A stretch of DNA of 64,000 nt. Source: Gnetum montanum (Eukaryota; Streptophyta; Gnetopsida; Gnetales; Gnetaceae). This document shows positions 12,690 through 26,100 of this stretch, piece by piece. Below the pieces are notes generated by a model. The model worked only from the letters and a program-made list of their open reading frames with translations. It was not told the DNA's origin and ran no database searches. The translations under genes and the position numbers were made by a program. The first letter of the stretch is position 1; every line of letters begins with the position of its first letter. The stretch lies in NCBI GenBank assembly GCA_015680685.1, contig MNCI01005759.1:187489-251488 (forward strand). The letters are read 5' to 3'.

Positions 12690-13790
12690 GTGTTACATGG
12701 GTTCTAACTTATTCATAAGCATATCAATAAACCTATAGATAAATTGTAATTTAGCTTGTAATCTTTGAAGCTCCTTAAGGTTTTTTGATGTTGCCAAGTC
12801 GGATATGACCTTAACCTTATCAGGATCGACATGTATTCTTGCTTTGGATACTACAAAGCCAACCACCTTATCAATTTTGATGCCAAAGAAATACTTCTTG
12901 GGGTTAAGCCTATGCTCATACTTAAGGCATTTTTTAAGCACAAGGTCAAGTTCATTTGCATGATTATTAGCCACTTTGGACTTCATGGCTAAATAGTCTA
13001 TGTAGTAATTGGAAATCCTATCATATAATCACTAAATATATACATCATAGCTCTTTGGTAGGTTTCTTTTGCATCCTTTAGGCCAAAGGACATCATGGTG
13101 TAACAAAAGGTACCCTAAGGGATCATGAAGGTCATACTAAGTTGATGTTCTAGGTTAATTTTAATTTGATTATATTCTAAGAATCCATTATGAAGGATAA
13201 TAAGGCATGCCTAGCCATAGTATAGATAAGTTGGTCAATACTAAGAAAAGTAAAATCATCCTTGATGGTTACCTTCTTTAGGTCTTAGAAATATATGTAA
13301 ATATGTATACTCCCATTTTTCGTAGGGAATAACACTATGTAGGATACCCATTCTATGTAATTGATGGCTTTAATGAAACTAGCTCGATATAGTTTTGTGA
13401 TCTCATTGTGAACTACCAAGGGTAAATTACGGCTAATCTTGGGAACTTTTTGTTTAATTGGTCCAATAGTAGGATCAAGTATGATGATATGTTGTACTAG
13501 GCATAGGTTAAGTCCTAACATATCTTCATGTGACTAGGAAAAGGCTTTAATGTTGTCTTGAAGGACCTTGGTAATGTTTTGAGCATGCTAAGGTTTTAGT
13601 GAGGAACTTAGTTTTAGTTTTTTCTCCCCACCATTATGTGTCATGATACGAACCTCAACTAGAGAGTCCTTGGTAATGTTGCTAGCCTTAAGGTCAAGGG
13701 TTTTAACTAGGTTTTGAGGCCACTTTATAGGTTTCTCTATTGAGGCTACATGATCAACAAGACTCTTAGGCTCAAAATCTAGGTAATTAA
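12690..13790 (-). pseudogene. Reverse transcriptase remnant of A1
   Basis: The minus-strand order is a linker (about 13790-13650, FEPKSLVDHVASIEKPIKW), RT start (13521-13285; LDPTIGPIKQKVPKI, then YIEWVSYIVLFPTKNGSI), active-site region (about 13000) and RT C-terminus (12986-12693; LNPKKYFFGIKIDKVVGF, then LKELQRLQAKLQFIYRF). The YxDD active site reads YIDY, so the second catalytic Asp is lost. This is a Ty3/gypsy type, judging by the FGI..KVVGF and LQ.KLQ motifs. Several stops and frameshifts separate the parts. Confidence 0.9.
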
Positions 13791-14251
13791 GGTTGATACA
13801 TCATTCAAAATCACCATAAGGTCTGCTTAGGTTCAATAGTAAGCTGATTTGCTTCTAGGTGTCAATACTTAATAATGTATATCAACCATAAGCACATTAA
13901 TTGAAACCTAGGTAAAATGAGAAAATAATGCCAAATTGATATAAAATATGCTAGCCATTATGCATGGATCAATCAAAACATGATATTTGATAGTTAAAGA
14001 AGGTGCAAAGAAGGTCAAAAAAGGTTATAAGATGTAGATGAAGACAAATAAGCTATGAAAAAGGCTACATAAGGTCAAATAAAGGCCAAACGATGGGAAC
14101 AGCTGGTGGAATAGGGTTAAGTGATGCTCCAATAATGATAAAAGTTAATTATGGAGAATAAGATTAAAAAAATTTGAAACAAAATGAAAAAAGGATAAAC
14201 CAATCAAGGTAGAAAACATAGGATAAAACGTGGTCGACTATGATTACACTT
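13791..14251. other. A1 spacer upstream of RT
   Basis: This is AT-rich non-coding DNA. The sequence just right of the RT linker (aattaaggttgat, about 13785) is the same point at which A2 is joined to its right part (32829 to 46910 once B is removed), so the join was present before the two copies separated. Confidence 0.5.
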
Positions 14252-14560
14252 TGCTAGTTTTTGATCTTAGCAGGCCATATGATGATTACATGGTATCAAA
14301 TAATGATCAAACCCCACCACCTAACACTAATCAAAGGTTAAACAAGGCCAAATAATGCCACAAGAGAGAGAATAAGGTAAATATGATGAAACTATGATTA
14401 CATGTTGCCACTTTTATGGTTTAGCGGGCCATATGATGGTTACACGGTGTTAAATGATGGTCAATCCCCACTAAATGACACAAATTAAAGGTCAAATAAG
14501 GTTTATGGAAGTAAAAAAGATTTAGGTTTTGCTAGTTTTAGGCCTTAGTGGGCCATAGTA
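14252..14560 (-). repeat. Three copies of a roughly 32-bp unit, inverted relative to 46941-47165
   Basis: Units of the type ttgc(c/t)agtttta.gccttag(c/t)gggcc occur at about 14252, 14405 and 14528, separated by unrelated DNA. The reverse complement of this unit forms a tandem run of seven at 46941-47165 in the right part of A2. Confidence 0.65.
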
Positions 14561-14669
14561 GAAGTCCATAGGGATGCTAGATGCGTTTGGGCACATGATA
14601 TGGTCATTTTAGGGCTATTTGGAAGAAAAACTAACACCTTTTGATGTGACTAAACTATACTCTATAGGT

Positions 14670-16980
14670 GACTACGCTAGCTAGTGTAGTCAGACTAGGC
14701 CCTAGTGTAGTTGGCATTAGTAGGTGATTTCCCAAGTACATCATGGACAATTTTTTATTCCTGATGGTAAATATGACTAGCACTATGAATTGGGGTTGAG
14801 AATTGGTGGATTTTGACATCATTTTCACCTTCCAAAGGCTAGAAATGAGGCCTAAACTGGTTACTACCTTGGGACTATGATAGCCAGCATAGTTAAGATC
14901 ACCCCTAGCATAGTTGCATGGGAAAAATGGGTTTATGGGGTTACAAAATTGCCATAAGTGTTTCATCAACTTCCTAGGGTAGCGCAAGATCTAAAAAGAG
15001 CAAGATAGGTAATTTGGAGGTTAAAATAGGCTTTAGAAGATGGAGTTTTAGTATTAACACCTCATGACTACATTGGCTAGCATAGTTGAGAGTTTCCCTC
15101 GTGTAGGAAGACTCAAATCTAAGTTTTCCATGGTTGAGAAAGACTAAACTATAGTTAGCTTTAGGGTTTCAAGGTTTTAGGATTTCAAGATCAAGGTTTT
15201 TGGTTACTTTGAGTGGTTTTGTCATGGTCAAAACACCTTGGGACATGGACTACGATGGCACTACGTTGGCTAGCATACTCCCATGCCTACCTTAGTGTAT
15301 TCACATGGAATCTAGTGTTTCCAAGATTAAAATAAGGTGAAATTGTTATTGGGAAATTTCAATAAGGGTTCTAGGTGTCTTAAGTTAAATATTTGGCCAT
15401 TTAGGATGTCAAGATACCAATTGCATCAATTTCTAACCATGACTACATTGGGACTACATTGGGTACCATAGTCACGGCTCTCCCTAGTGTAGTTAGGTGT
15501 GAAATCTAAATTTTGATAGGTTTTCTATAGTTAATTGACATGGTTCTTGGATTCTTTAAGTTACCAATGTTCTTGGACAAGGTTCTAACTCAAGATAGCT
15601 AATTCTAAAGGTTTCTTAGGATTTGAAATAACCATTTTCCATTGTGACTATGTTGGCCAACATAGTTGAGCTTGGCCTCACTATAGATGGGATGAATATG
15701 ATGTTTCTATGATCAAAATAAATTGAATTTGCAATTTAGTAAGGCTAGCTAGGGTTCTAGGTTTCCAAGTTAGGTTTCAAACTATTTTGAGTGTTAAACT
15801 ACTAGTTAATGCTTCTTACGATTATGACTATGCTAGGAATACACTAGGTAGGGTAGTCCCAAGCCTCCTAATCATAGTCACAAAATTAAAATGGATTTGG
15901 TGTAATTCTATGGTCACTTGATTGGATTTTTAAGTTCTAGGTGCAATGGTGTCAAAAACTAGGGTTTTTGACCTAAAAGTGTTAGTTTTGGTGTGTTTTG
16001 ATGTCACAATGGTCATACACCATTGGACTACATTAGCCAATGTAATCATAGTGTGGATGTGAGTGTATGATGGGTTCTGACCACTTTCAACTAAGGTTGT
16101 ATGGTTTGGAGTTCTTTGGGATCTCTAGAAGGGTTTTGGGGTTGATAGGATATACTGAGAAGTCAATTTGGCATGTATTTGACTTTTTCGGTATTTTGGA
16201 GGATGGACTACATTAGGACTATGCTTTCGAGTGTAGTTCCAAGCCTTCCCAACATAGTCCTAACATGAAAATGGAATTTAGTCTTCTTTTCCCTTTATAA
16301 TTCATCAATACAAGGTTACCAAAGGTCTCGAAGAGGTTTTGAGGTCAAAATGTGGTAGTCTGGAGGTTTCTATGTGTTTTTGGCAATCCATCTTGATCCA
16401 GCGATGTTAGGACTATGCTAACTAGCATAGTTAGGATTACTTCTAGCATAGTATATAGTGTGGAATAGAATTTGACTTCTTTTGGATTAGTTGTTTACTA
16501 TTTCAATGCTACTAGAGGTTCTAGGGTGGTGTATAGGTCAAAATGTATCAATTTGAAGCCTATTTTAGGTATTTAATGGTCATTTCTTGCTCAACTATGC
16601 TAGGACTACATTGGCCAATGTAGTTAAAGCCTTATCTTCATAGTCTATGCAAGGAGATTTAGTTTTGATAGGTTTTAAGAAATTCTAGAGTTGTTAGAGG
16701 TTTTTATTAGGGCTTGATGACTAGAGCTACAATTCTAGAGTTGATTAGAAGTTTAGTTGATGGTTGGAAGCATCCTCCTATTGGTGACTATGCTAGCCAA
16801 CATAGTCAGGTTACTAGTTAGTGTAGTTACTAGCATTTTTATCTATCTCATTACTTGGATTCCATCAATGTCAACACTTGGTTTTCTATTTTGGACATAA
16901 GGTTTCATGACAAGGGTGGGTTGATGAAAGGTTGGTTTAGGTAGTAATTGGGTTTTTAAACTCATTTTAAGGCTTGTGGA
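14670..16980. repeat. Tandem array, period about 192 bp, with palindromic core
   Basis: A core of the form gact(a)(t/c)g(t/c)t(a/g)gcc.acatagt starts at 14670, 14873, 15066, 15248, 15441, 15646, 15826, 16025, 16205, 16411, 16604 and 16786. The spacings of 180-206 bp average 192. About 25-35 bp after each core comes a second motif, ctagtgtagt(t) or a variant. The best cores are perfect 20-bp palindromes (ACTATGTTGGCCAACATAGT at 15647-15666; ACTACATTGGCCAATGTAGT at 16605-16624). Sequence between cores is much more diverged. The array lies in A1 between RT and the antisense gene. Tandem arrays inside plant Ty3 (Tat-type) elements are known seeds of satellite DNA. Confidence 0.8.
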
Positions 16981-17551
16981 TGCTTGAACCCTAACGTAGT
17001 CTCCCTAGGAAGTTGAAAATTCAAGTGTATTAGGATTTTCATTGTCTTACTACTTAGGCGCTTAGTGGGACCCACCTTGAATTTGAGTTTTTTCATGCAT
17101 TAGTTTTCCATTCATCTAGCATAGTCCTACTTAATAATTGTGATCATTGAGTTCAGTGGAACTTGGATGAGTGTTTGGAAAACTAGGGTTTTCCAAATAG
17201 ATGCAAAAGTTTGGGAGTGATTTTCAAGAAATAATTTTGCACTAATCATTCTCTTTCCATCACTCTCAAGCTTTTGCACCTTGTATTATAGCTCTAAACC
17301 CATCCTAGCTTCTACCACTTTCATCCCTAGCATAGATAAGCTTTTATACACTAATAGGCTAGCGTAGTTGTTGTAGAAGGCTATAGAAGCTCAAAGATTT
17401 TAAGTGCTTCTACATTGATTACCACCATGTCAAGGAGAAAGGCTTCCATCACTAAGAACCCTACCTTGGAGAAGGTTGACACTACTTCTCAGGGTCTCTC
17501 CACTCTATCATTTCCAATTATTACTGAGAGCTCCACCACCATGATGCCTAG

Positions 17552-19255
17552 GTACACAAATTCTAACCTTTTGTGTGAAATTTTCCTTTGAAACCTAGGC
17601 ATTTTTGGTTGTAGGGCTTTGTGTGTTGGTTGTTTTTAAATTTTGTAAAAATAATATGTTATATATAGGCTATTTTATGGTCTTTTAATGTTGTTTTGAT
17701 TGTGGGATTGATATGTGTTGAATTAAAAAAATTATTTCTACTATTTCTAGACATTTTTATGTGTTTTAGGGAAAAAATGTACCACCAATTTTGTATTTTT
17801 TCATGTTCAAAAGGCTTATAGTTTTTTATTTTTATGTCCAGAGGATTGTAGTACTATGTTTAATGGTCAAATGAATTTTTGAATGACCTGATTTTAACTT
17901 ACAGTTAATTCTTTATAAATTTTTCTGTAAGATACTATACAGTGGGTTTTTAGTTTTGGCTGTTTTTTCATGATACTTTGGTATTTTTTATGTAAACAAT
18001 GCTGAAGAATTTTTTTAAGGTTGTGGAATTGTAGTTTTTAAAAATAATTCCAATGGCTATAGAATCACTAAATTTTGATATGTAGCTAATTTTTAATGAG
18101 TTTTTTCCTAAACTCACATGAAGTAGGGTTTTGCTCTTACGAATTGGTTCATGTCACTTCAGCATCCTTTTTTCCAAAAATGGCTAGGAATCTTTATGTT
18201 TTCTAGTTTTTCTTAGTTCATTGTTTAAGGATTCCAATGGCTATAGAATCACTAAATTTGGTTATGTGGTTGATTTTTAGTGAATTTTTTTTATAAACTA
18301 GTGTCAAAGTGTTTTGTTTTCATGGTCATTATGGTATATTGTTGTGAAGATGGGCAATGTTGGCACTTTAGAAAATTTTTTCAGCCAACTTCCAAAGGTC
18401 CTATGCATGCTCTTAGGTGTTAGAGAGGGTTTTGAAGTGGTTTCATAAGTTTTAATTTTTTTTTGATAATTTTTGTCAATAATCTACTATGGCTATTTTC
18501 CATAGTTTTGGGTTGTGTAGTTTTTGGTTGAATGTTGTCATGGTTTTGGTTGGTGTTTTAAATTTTCTCTAAACTTGAAACCTCAACATATATTTCAAAT
18601 CCTATTGAATTTTGTATCTACATAATTCCTAATCTTAGAAAAAATAATTTTAGTTCTAATATGTCATTTTTAATTAAGTGTAAACTATTTTGTACAGTTG
18701 TAGTTTTGGCCATGAAAACTACAAATCTTCCTATCTATACAAGCAACGTTGGTATTGATGCTATGTTTTATTAGTATGTTTAAAGGCTTATAAATTTTTT
18801 TACATGTTGGTATTTTTTAGTTCTAAATAGTGATTTTGAATTTTTAGTGAATTTCAACTAGCCTTCCTAGATTTTTTTCTATGCCTAATTTCACCATTAA
18901 CTAGGATGCTTAGTAAAATTTTGCCAAATTCAAATTGGTGTTTTGAGTATTGTAGTTGGTACAAGCTAGTTTTCATGTTTTTTATGTTTCTACACAAAAT
19001 AATTTTCCACTTTTATGCATATCTTAGCATGAAAATTACCATTAGTTGTTGGTAGGTCACTTGGTTGTACATGATTTTTACTTGAAAGTTGGTCCTAGTT
19101 TTGATTTTGTTTTTAAATGTTGAAACTATGGTTTGGTTATTTGTTTTGAAACTACAATGTTGATAGTAAATGTTTTGTACTTTTGGATATTTAAATTTTG
19201 GTTATATTTTCTTATGGTAGTTTAGGGTTGTAATGGTGGTTATTGTTATGTATAG
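17552..19255 (+). other. Probable long first intron of the A1 antisense gene
   Basis: This T-rich stretch has no coding pattern, starts gtacac after the first exon and ends tatag at about 19255. It contains a diverged direct duplication of about 60 bp (18047-18106 and 18231-18290). Confidence 0.5.
18047..18290. repeat. Direct repeat of about 60 bp, 184 bp apart
   Basis: The phrase attccaatggctatagaatc followed by actaaattt and a diverged tail occurs at 18047-18106 and again at 18231-18290. The spacing is close to the 192-bp period of the neighbouring array, but the sequence is different. Confidence 0.7.
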
Positions 19256-22200
19256 GGCCTTCCTTGAGTCCATATTAGTGGTGATCAAGCTAGTGAGATT
19301 GCTTTGTTGCATCCACACCCTATGGGTGAACACCCCACCTATCCACATGACTTTGGAGTGTGGCTCCTTATAGTTTAGGCTAGGGACACAAGCATTCTTG
19401 GCCTTTTAACTACAAAACTTTAGTGTGATGATATGGTCATACTTATCAATCCATACAACTAGCATCATCATTGAGACCTTGTTACCCTAGTCATCAAGCT
19501 TGATCATCAAGTTCATAGAAGATGATCCTGAGACATGCATGGAATGTGAGGTGCTTGATAGAACTCATACAAGGAGGACTTGTAAGCTATCTAGGATTTG
19601 GGACATGATAGAGTTCAACTTGTATAATGTTAATAACACTTTGCTAGTTGGTCATTGGGCCCACATGCTATTTTAGAACCCTCCTAGTACTATTTACCAT
19701 GTGGAAGGGTAAGCATGAATATAAGTTATTATTTTTGGCTACTTTAGTTATTGGTTTTACTAGGCTAGTTGGTTTTAATGTTTTTTTTTTGCTTGAATTA
19801 GTGTACTTGCAGGTACAGGATGGATGACAAAGGGTTCACCAAGAGTGCTTAGCTCCTACCCTTAGCCCAAATAGCATTGGAGGTTTTTTCCAAAAGCCCC
19901 ATAGTGAGGCTTGCAGTGGTGGAGCAAATAAGAGGTGACCTAGGAAGGTACATCACACGTTACTCTAAAGCCTACCAACAGTGCCTAGACATTAGGATAG
20001 CACATTGTTGGTGGGCTAAATAAAATCTTACCTAAATACCCATTACATACTCCTTGTAAACATCTTCTAGCAAGAAAGGTAAAAGTTATTTTTTTGTTTT
20101 TCTTTTTTACTTTCATGTCAATGTTTTCATGGTTGTATAATTGTAGGCTACTTAGGGTTTAAGTGTCTAAACAATTTTATTGACTATGTTTGGTTATAAA
20201 TTTGATTTTAATGTTGTTATACTTGTTATTTTTTCAATTTTACATGCCCATGCCTAAGCTAATTGACCTTTTTTTGTATTGTATATGCTCGCACCTCCTC
20301 CACTCTCACACTTATCATTTTAGGATGCTTTGAACAGACTTTGATCCTTAAGTATGGGGAGGTGGATTCAATACAACAATTTTTGGCTAGTGAGGTGCCT
20401 ACATAAATTCAAGCAAACATTGCTAATATAGGTTTACTTGTTCTATTCATGGCCCCTAGCCCCACTATTCCTACTCCTAATATGGTGAACATCATTGATT
20501 CCTTTGACTAAGGAGTTAATAAGTTCATCACCTAAGTTCATGGTGTGTCTATCATCTTGGCCATTAATGACTCCACCTTTAGTTACCTCTTTGGAATTTC
20601 TCATGAAGGCATAAACATTGTCACTAAGATGAGTAAAAAGGTGGAGAATTGAGAGGATGTGGAGGAGTGGCTAAACATTCACTGTGATCACAAGGAGTTT
20701 TCTCCTAACTAATTCAAGGTTGAAGAGGCCAAGGATTCATATCCCTTGTTTTGCTCTTCAAGGTTCCCCAAGCTACTGTCATAGGGTAAGATCATGAAGG
20801 TTGAGTAGGAAAAAACCATGAAGAAGGTCCTTTTGAAGGGTGCTCATTTTAATTGGTCTATTCACTTGGTCTTCGAACTACGTGGTGAAATTCTTAAACT
20901 TCATGATAACCTCACAATGAAATGTCACATGCATTATGTGTTCTTTGTAGCATATCTGAGGAGGTTTTTGAAGTTCCTGGTGGTAAGGAAGAATGGAAAA
21001 TGGGTAAGCCAAGATCCAGCCTGACTCTTCAAGCCATGGTTTAAACATGTTTATCCCATTATGATGGCTCCAAATCATCTAAAGGATGTTAAGGAGTAAT
21101 TGTCTATTACCACTAAGGGAATTAGTGGTAGGAATTGTATTATCCTTGAAAACATGAAATTTGAGGCCTAGGTTGAATGTGGAGACATTGATCAGGCCAA
21201 GACATTGTAGGCTAAAGTTGAAGGTTCAACTAGAGTGAAATTGAAGAGGCCAATGGTTGAAGGGGGAGTACTAGTTATCAAGCAATCTTTCAAGAGGAGG
21301 TTCACGGTGAGACTTGGCCCAACATGTAACATGGTCAAGTGTATCATTTAATTTTTTTTAATTGATTTACATTTTTATGTTTTATGTTATAGGGCTATAT
21401 TGTTATTGTGTTTTACACAAGATATGCTAAGTGATACCATGTTTTTCTCTTGTTGTTCCTATGCGCAAATAATAAGAGTTAGTAGCCCAAGTGGTAGCAA
21501 TAGAGGTGGAGAAAAAATGCCAAGAGAAGGAGCCTATATAGTGCTATGAGTATGAGGGGTTATCCAATGTTTCATTAGATGACTTTGAGGCCATATTCAA
21601 TCCTTCATAGCTAGGTGAACCCCTTGTCATCATTTGATAGGATGCTCCAGGTACATATGCATTTGTTTCATTTGTTTAAGTTATGTTTTTTTATGCTTAA
21701 GCTTGGTCTTAATTGTTTGTTGGTTAGTATGCTTGCCTTAGCTACTAAGCCTCAATCCATGGCCTCTACCTCCATCTTTCACATGAAGCCATGGGTGGAT
21801 ACTCTTGATAAGGGGGAGTTCATGCAAGGATTGGCTGAGGACATGATTGATCGGTTGCACCAAGTTGCTCCTAATATGGGTACGTACTTAGTTTATCTTG
21901 CATTTTATATTTCTTTCTTTATGGCTGTATCATTTTATTATTTTTTGGTTTGTTATTCTTTTGCTACTTAGTTACTTCTTTCTTTTGCTTATGTTTTGTT
22001 GTTCTCGATACTTAGGCTTAGATGAGATCCCAACTACCTCATTGAGATTGATGCCTTACCCAACCTACCCTCATATGTAGAGAATGTACCATGCAAGTTG
22101 TATGAAAGTGCCACTGATTATGCATTTTCATGCATCAAAACTTCCTGGGAAATTTAACCTTCCAATGAGTTCCTATGGGAATGCATTGTAACATTGGAAA

Positions 22201-22824
22201 AGGAAAACAAGAGGCTGGTTGAGGCTAACAGGAATATCAAGGATCATAAGGAATTTGTGAAGGCCTAAGTAGCATAAGATTTCATTGCAAATGAAAGAAA
22301 TTGAATGGACATGCTACTATAATGCCATCCATGGAAAGGTTTCCATTACCAAGCAGGTTACGGAATAGAAGCTGCAAATGGCCTTGCTAATGGACAAGGC
22401 TAAGGAGTGGAGAGACTACTATGCTTGGGTAGTGGGGCCAAGCACAGAAGACTACAAGAAGAAACATAAGATTGAGTGTGAAGCTTACCTTAAGTGATTA
22501 AAGAAGGAGTCCACCAAATAGTGCAAGTTAGAGATGTTCATGAGGGGGGTTCAAGTATCAGATGTCTTTAAACTATTTGAAGGTATCCTAACTATGGTTA
22601 GATCTGTACTGCCTTAGGTCTCTATCGCTTTTAGAGAGGTAACTATTAGGATGCTTTTGTAAGAGCCACCCACATGGATGAAAATTGATAACTACAACAC
22701 CCTGATAAACATTAATCTTGCGAAGGTGGATTGGGCCCACATGACCAAGGAATAGATCCTTCATTGTTTGGAGGTTCATCTTCAGAATCTCCCACTAGAA
22801 GATGTTGCCTTTGAGCCCTCATAG

Positions 22825-23129
22825 GTTTTCTTATCTTATTTTTTTTCACATATTTTTGTTTAATTTATTTTAAGTGATAGTTTGTGATTTAGTTGTATAC
22901 TTTGTTAAAGGTAAAGGTACCAAGTAATGCTCCTTAGCCCCCTCTTAGTAAAATCTATTGATCATTACCTATGGTTCTTTCATTTATTATGGTTGATGAT
23001 ATTGTTGATGTTGTGATGCACTGGCTAGTGTTAGCCATTTGATGAGTTTANTAAATTTTAAATTTTGGTTTATATGTTCTAGTGTTTTATGTTTGATATA
23101 TATTTAATGTTTATGTTTTTTGTTTATGT
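22825..23129. other. A1 spacer between coiled-coil block and protease
   Basis: This is AT-rich DNA with one unknown base at 23051. No gene is seen. The two flanking coding remnants converge here (plus-strand gene ending at 22824, minus-strand protease ending near 23130). Confidence 0.5.
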
Positions 23130-26100
23130 CATAGGTTATGTTAGTTAAATTATGCAATTGTGATTGGTTATAAAAGGTTGTTAGTTAGCTCAACTAAGGC
23201 CTCCCCAAGATAAGGTTAAACCCTGGTGTTTCCTCCACTATTAAGAAATTAGTTGTCATGGAGAATTGTTTCCATAGTACAAAATCTAAAGTAATTGAGC
23301 CTTTTACAACTACCTAAGATCCATTGATGGACTTAAGAGTAGTTGTTGGAGTATGTCGCATTTGTTCAGTTAAGCTTAGACATTCTACAATGATGTAAGG
23401 CATTAAATTTTTTGTGACCCCATCATCAACATGCACTCTATGCACTTTGTACTATCCTACCCTAATGGTTATGAAAAGGGGAGCCTTAGTTATCTTAGCA
23501 TCTTAGGAATTGGTTTTGACTTTGCTATCATGAAACATGAGCTCCATTGATCTTATTTCTTCCTTTGGTGAGCTCCATTAACCTCATTTCTTCCTTTGGT
23601 GAAGGTGGTACCATCATTGCATGGATGGACTCTTCACTATTAGGGATATCCTCACTAACAAGAATAGAGATGAACATCTTGACTAATGCTTGAACATTGG
23701 AACTCATCAGAATAAATGAGATGGGAGTGGGCTTCAACAAGCCCAGTTCCTTCTATGCATTGGACTATTTATTATCATTATTCTTATGCTTTGGCACATG
23801 CTTCTTACATTATTTTCTTAATGATTTTTTGTTATTTTTTATTGGTTGTAAAGAAGCCATTGTGTTGGCCATTATGGAAGAATGTTTTTTGGTTGTAAGA
23901 GTAGGTTTGGTTTTGGCTTTAGTGGGAGGGGGCACCTTGGTCACAAAAAGATCCTTGGGAGACATAGGTAATGCTATTCTTACATCAAAAGGAGGCCTTG
24001 AGTTAATTGAAGTCGAAGGACCCCTCTCATTATGAGGAGGTACTCGTATCATGAACGACTCCCATGCAAGTCTAGAGTTGTTAGTTACATTAAATGTTAT
24101 AATAGTATACGGAATATTGTTGGAATTCAATGGGTCCTTGTAGATCTAAATAGATTGATTTTGCAATTTAACTAGGTTTGAAGCATCAAGGATGAATTCG
24201 TACTTGTCTATCATCTTCTATAGGTCATCCATGAGTGCTAGGCAAAAGTCAATGGCATGACTTGGCAATTGATGATAGTTGCAAAAATAGTCAAGTTTGA
24301 AGTATTTAGGTATTAGGGGATCATCCTTGGTTTCAAGAGAGATTTTTGGCTATCTCACATAGCCTATCATGTCTTTGGTGGGCATTTTTGTTCATTTTTT
24401 TTACTAAATTCTTCTACTCTTCAACAGTTGATCAAGGAGTTTTGATGGATTTAATAATAACCTAGTATACTTCAATTAGTATTTTCATTCACTATGAGGC
24501 CCTATGGTAGTTGATGTAGAGGCCCTAAAAGTTAAAGATTGATTGTTTTTTGTAGGGCCCTTGGGTTGATTGGTCTTAGGTCCCTGTGTGGTCATTTTGT
24601 TGTTGTCATTGGTCACTATGGCCATGGTTGTGTTATTTTTCCTTCTCCTCTCATCCTTTTATGCATGTTGGTTCTTGTATGCCATGTAGGAGGGTTCATG
24701 ACTAGTGTTAGCCACAACATCTATGTTCTTTATTTGTGAAAAGGATTTGATAAGTGAATACGAGTCCAGGTAATATAGTTTTGACTTAATAGAGTCATTA
24801 ATTACCCAATTGAAGATAGTGAAAAGGTATGTTTCTGCTATAGGCTCTAGAATCTCATTAAGGAGGGCATTCCATTGTTGTATGAACTTTTGCATGGGCT
24901 CAAGGGGTTCCTACTTTACCTTCATTAGTTGGTCAAGAGTCATGTCAAGTTTCAATTCGTACTTGAAATGGTTAACAAAATATGAAATTAAGTCTTCAAG
25001 AAAGGATATGGATCCTTTTGGTAATGCACAGTACTAGTCCAAGGTTTTCCCTTTAAGGACATAGGGAATATTCACATTATGGTATGTGACCAAGCCTGTA
25101 GTAATAGGCACTCAAAATAGAAGTTTATGAGGTGGGCATTTGGGTATATTTATGACTGTACTTGGTGAATTGGGGAATGGGGATGCTCGGTTGAAGAGTT
25201 ATTAGTGGAATAGCAGGACTATGGAATCATCTTGGTAGAAGTTCATTATGTTAACTATCTAGCTTATGGAATCTTTAAGCTTCTATAACTCTTTTGTCAA
25301 GTCTTTGATCATTTGAAATGCCTAATCCAATCCTTGGGGCATTCCCAATGGCTCTAGTATTTGCACAAATGATTGAGAGGTTAATTGAGAGGCTTGTGAG
25401 CTCACGATAGGCTACAGTATGAAGGGGAGAGGCTAGGTTATGGTGGTCATGGATGGACTAAATAAAGAGAAGGATGTTTGTGATAGAACCTAAGGAAAAA
25501 AGGAGACAAATGGTATTTTTGTCCCTTAGGTCATTTGTGATCCCCTTATGAGATCCATTGGTATAGAAAAGGGATGAGTGGTGGTGAGAACCACTGATAA
25601 GGATTGTGTAGACTAAGGCTACATGGAAAAAGGCATGGAAAAAAATAGGAAGGTCTCTCGAGGCATGTACTATGATTAATGCACCACTATAATGGGAGCT
25701 AGCCCAAACATGGTTGGGTAGATAGGAGATAATGGTTGAGATGACTATCCCATAGAAGAAACAGGTAAACTAAAGTGGCCATGTTAGTTTTATGGACTAA
25801 TTGTTGGAATAGGTCCCCTATGAAGGTCTCTAGTTTAAGCTTTGCCTCAAACTCATCATGCTCTTCATGCTAGCTCTCCTATCTTGATTTCACATATTGC
25901 TCATCCATCTTAATTAATTGAGAAATTATATGTGCATGGACATCATTCAAAGGTATTTTATCATAGGGAGAGGATATGTATTCCTTCCCATTACAATGAA
26001 TTAACTCATGCTCACACTTGGCTTTCACCTCTACATGAGGAAGGAGTAATCCAGCTTGGATTTTCATGTAGATATAGTTATAGTGCTCTTCATTAAGCAT

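Larger units (their letters stand above)
17427..22824 (+). pseudogene. Intron-bearing gene remnant, antisense inside A1; C-terminal coiled coil
   Basis: The plus-strand ATG at 17427 opens MSRRKASITKNPTLEKVD and runs to a clean donor (ctag/gtacac, 17551/17552). Later coding blocks lie at about 19256-19710 (donor gg/gtaagc), 19812-20080 (acceptor ttgcag before 19813; VFSKSPIVRLAVVEQIRG, donor aag/gtaaaa), 20290-21340 (GVSIILAINDSTFSYLF, then MKCHMHYVFFVAYLRRFLKF), about 21730-21880, and a Glu/Lys-rich coiled coil at 22170-22800 (TLEKENKRLVEANRNIKDH) ending near 22824. Stops are scattered through the blocks. No known family could be named. A homologue of the last block is on the minus strand at 47760-48580. 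The splice-like joints suggest either a captured host gene or a spliced antisense ORF of the element. Antisense extra ORFs are known in some Tat-type elements, though usually downstream of integrase. Confidence 0.55.
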
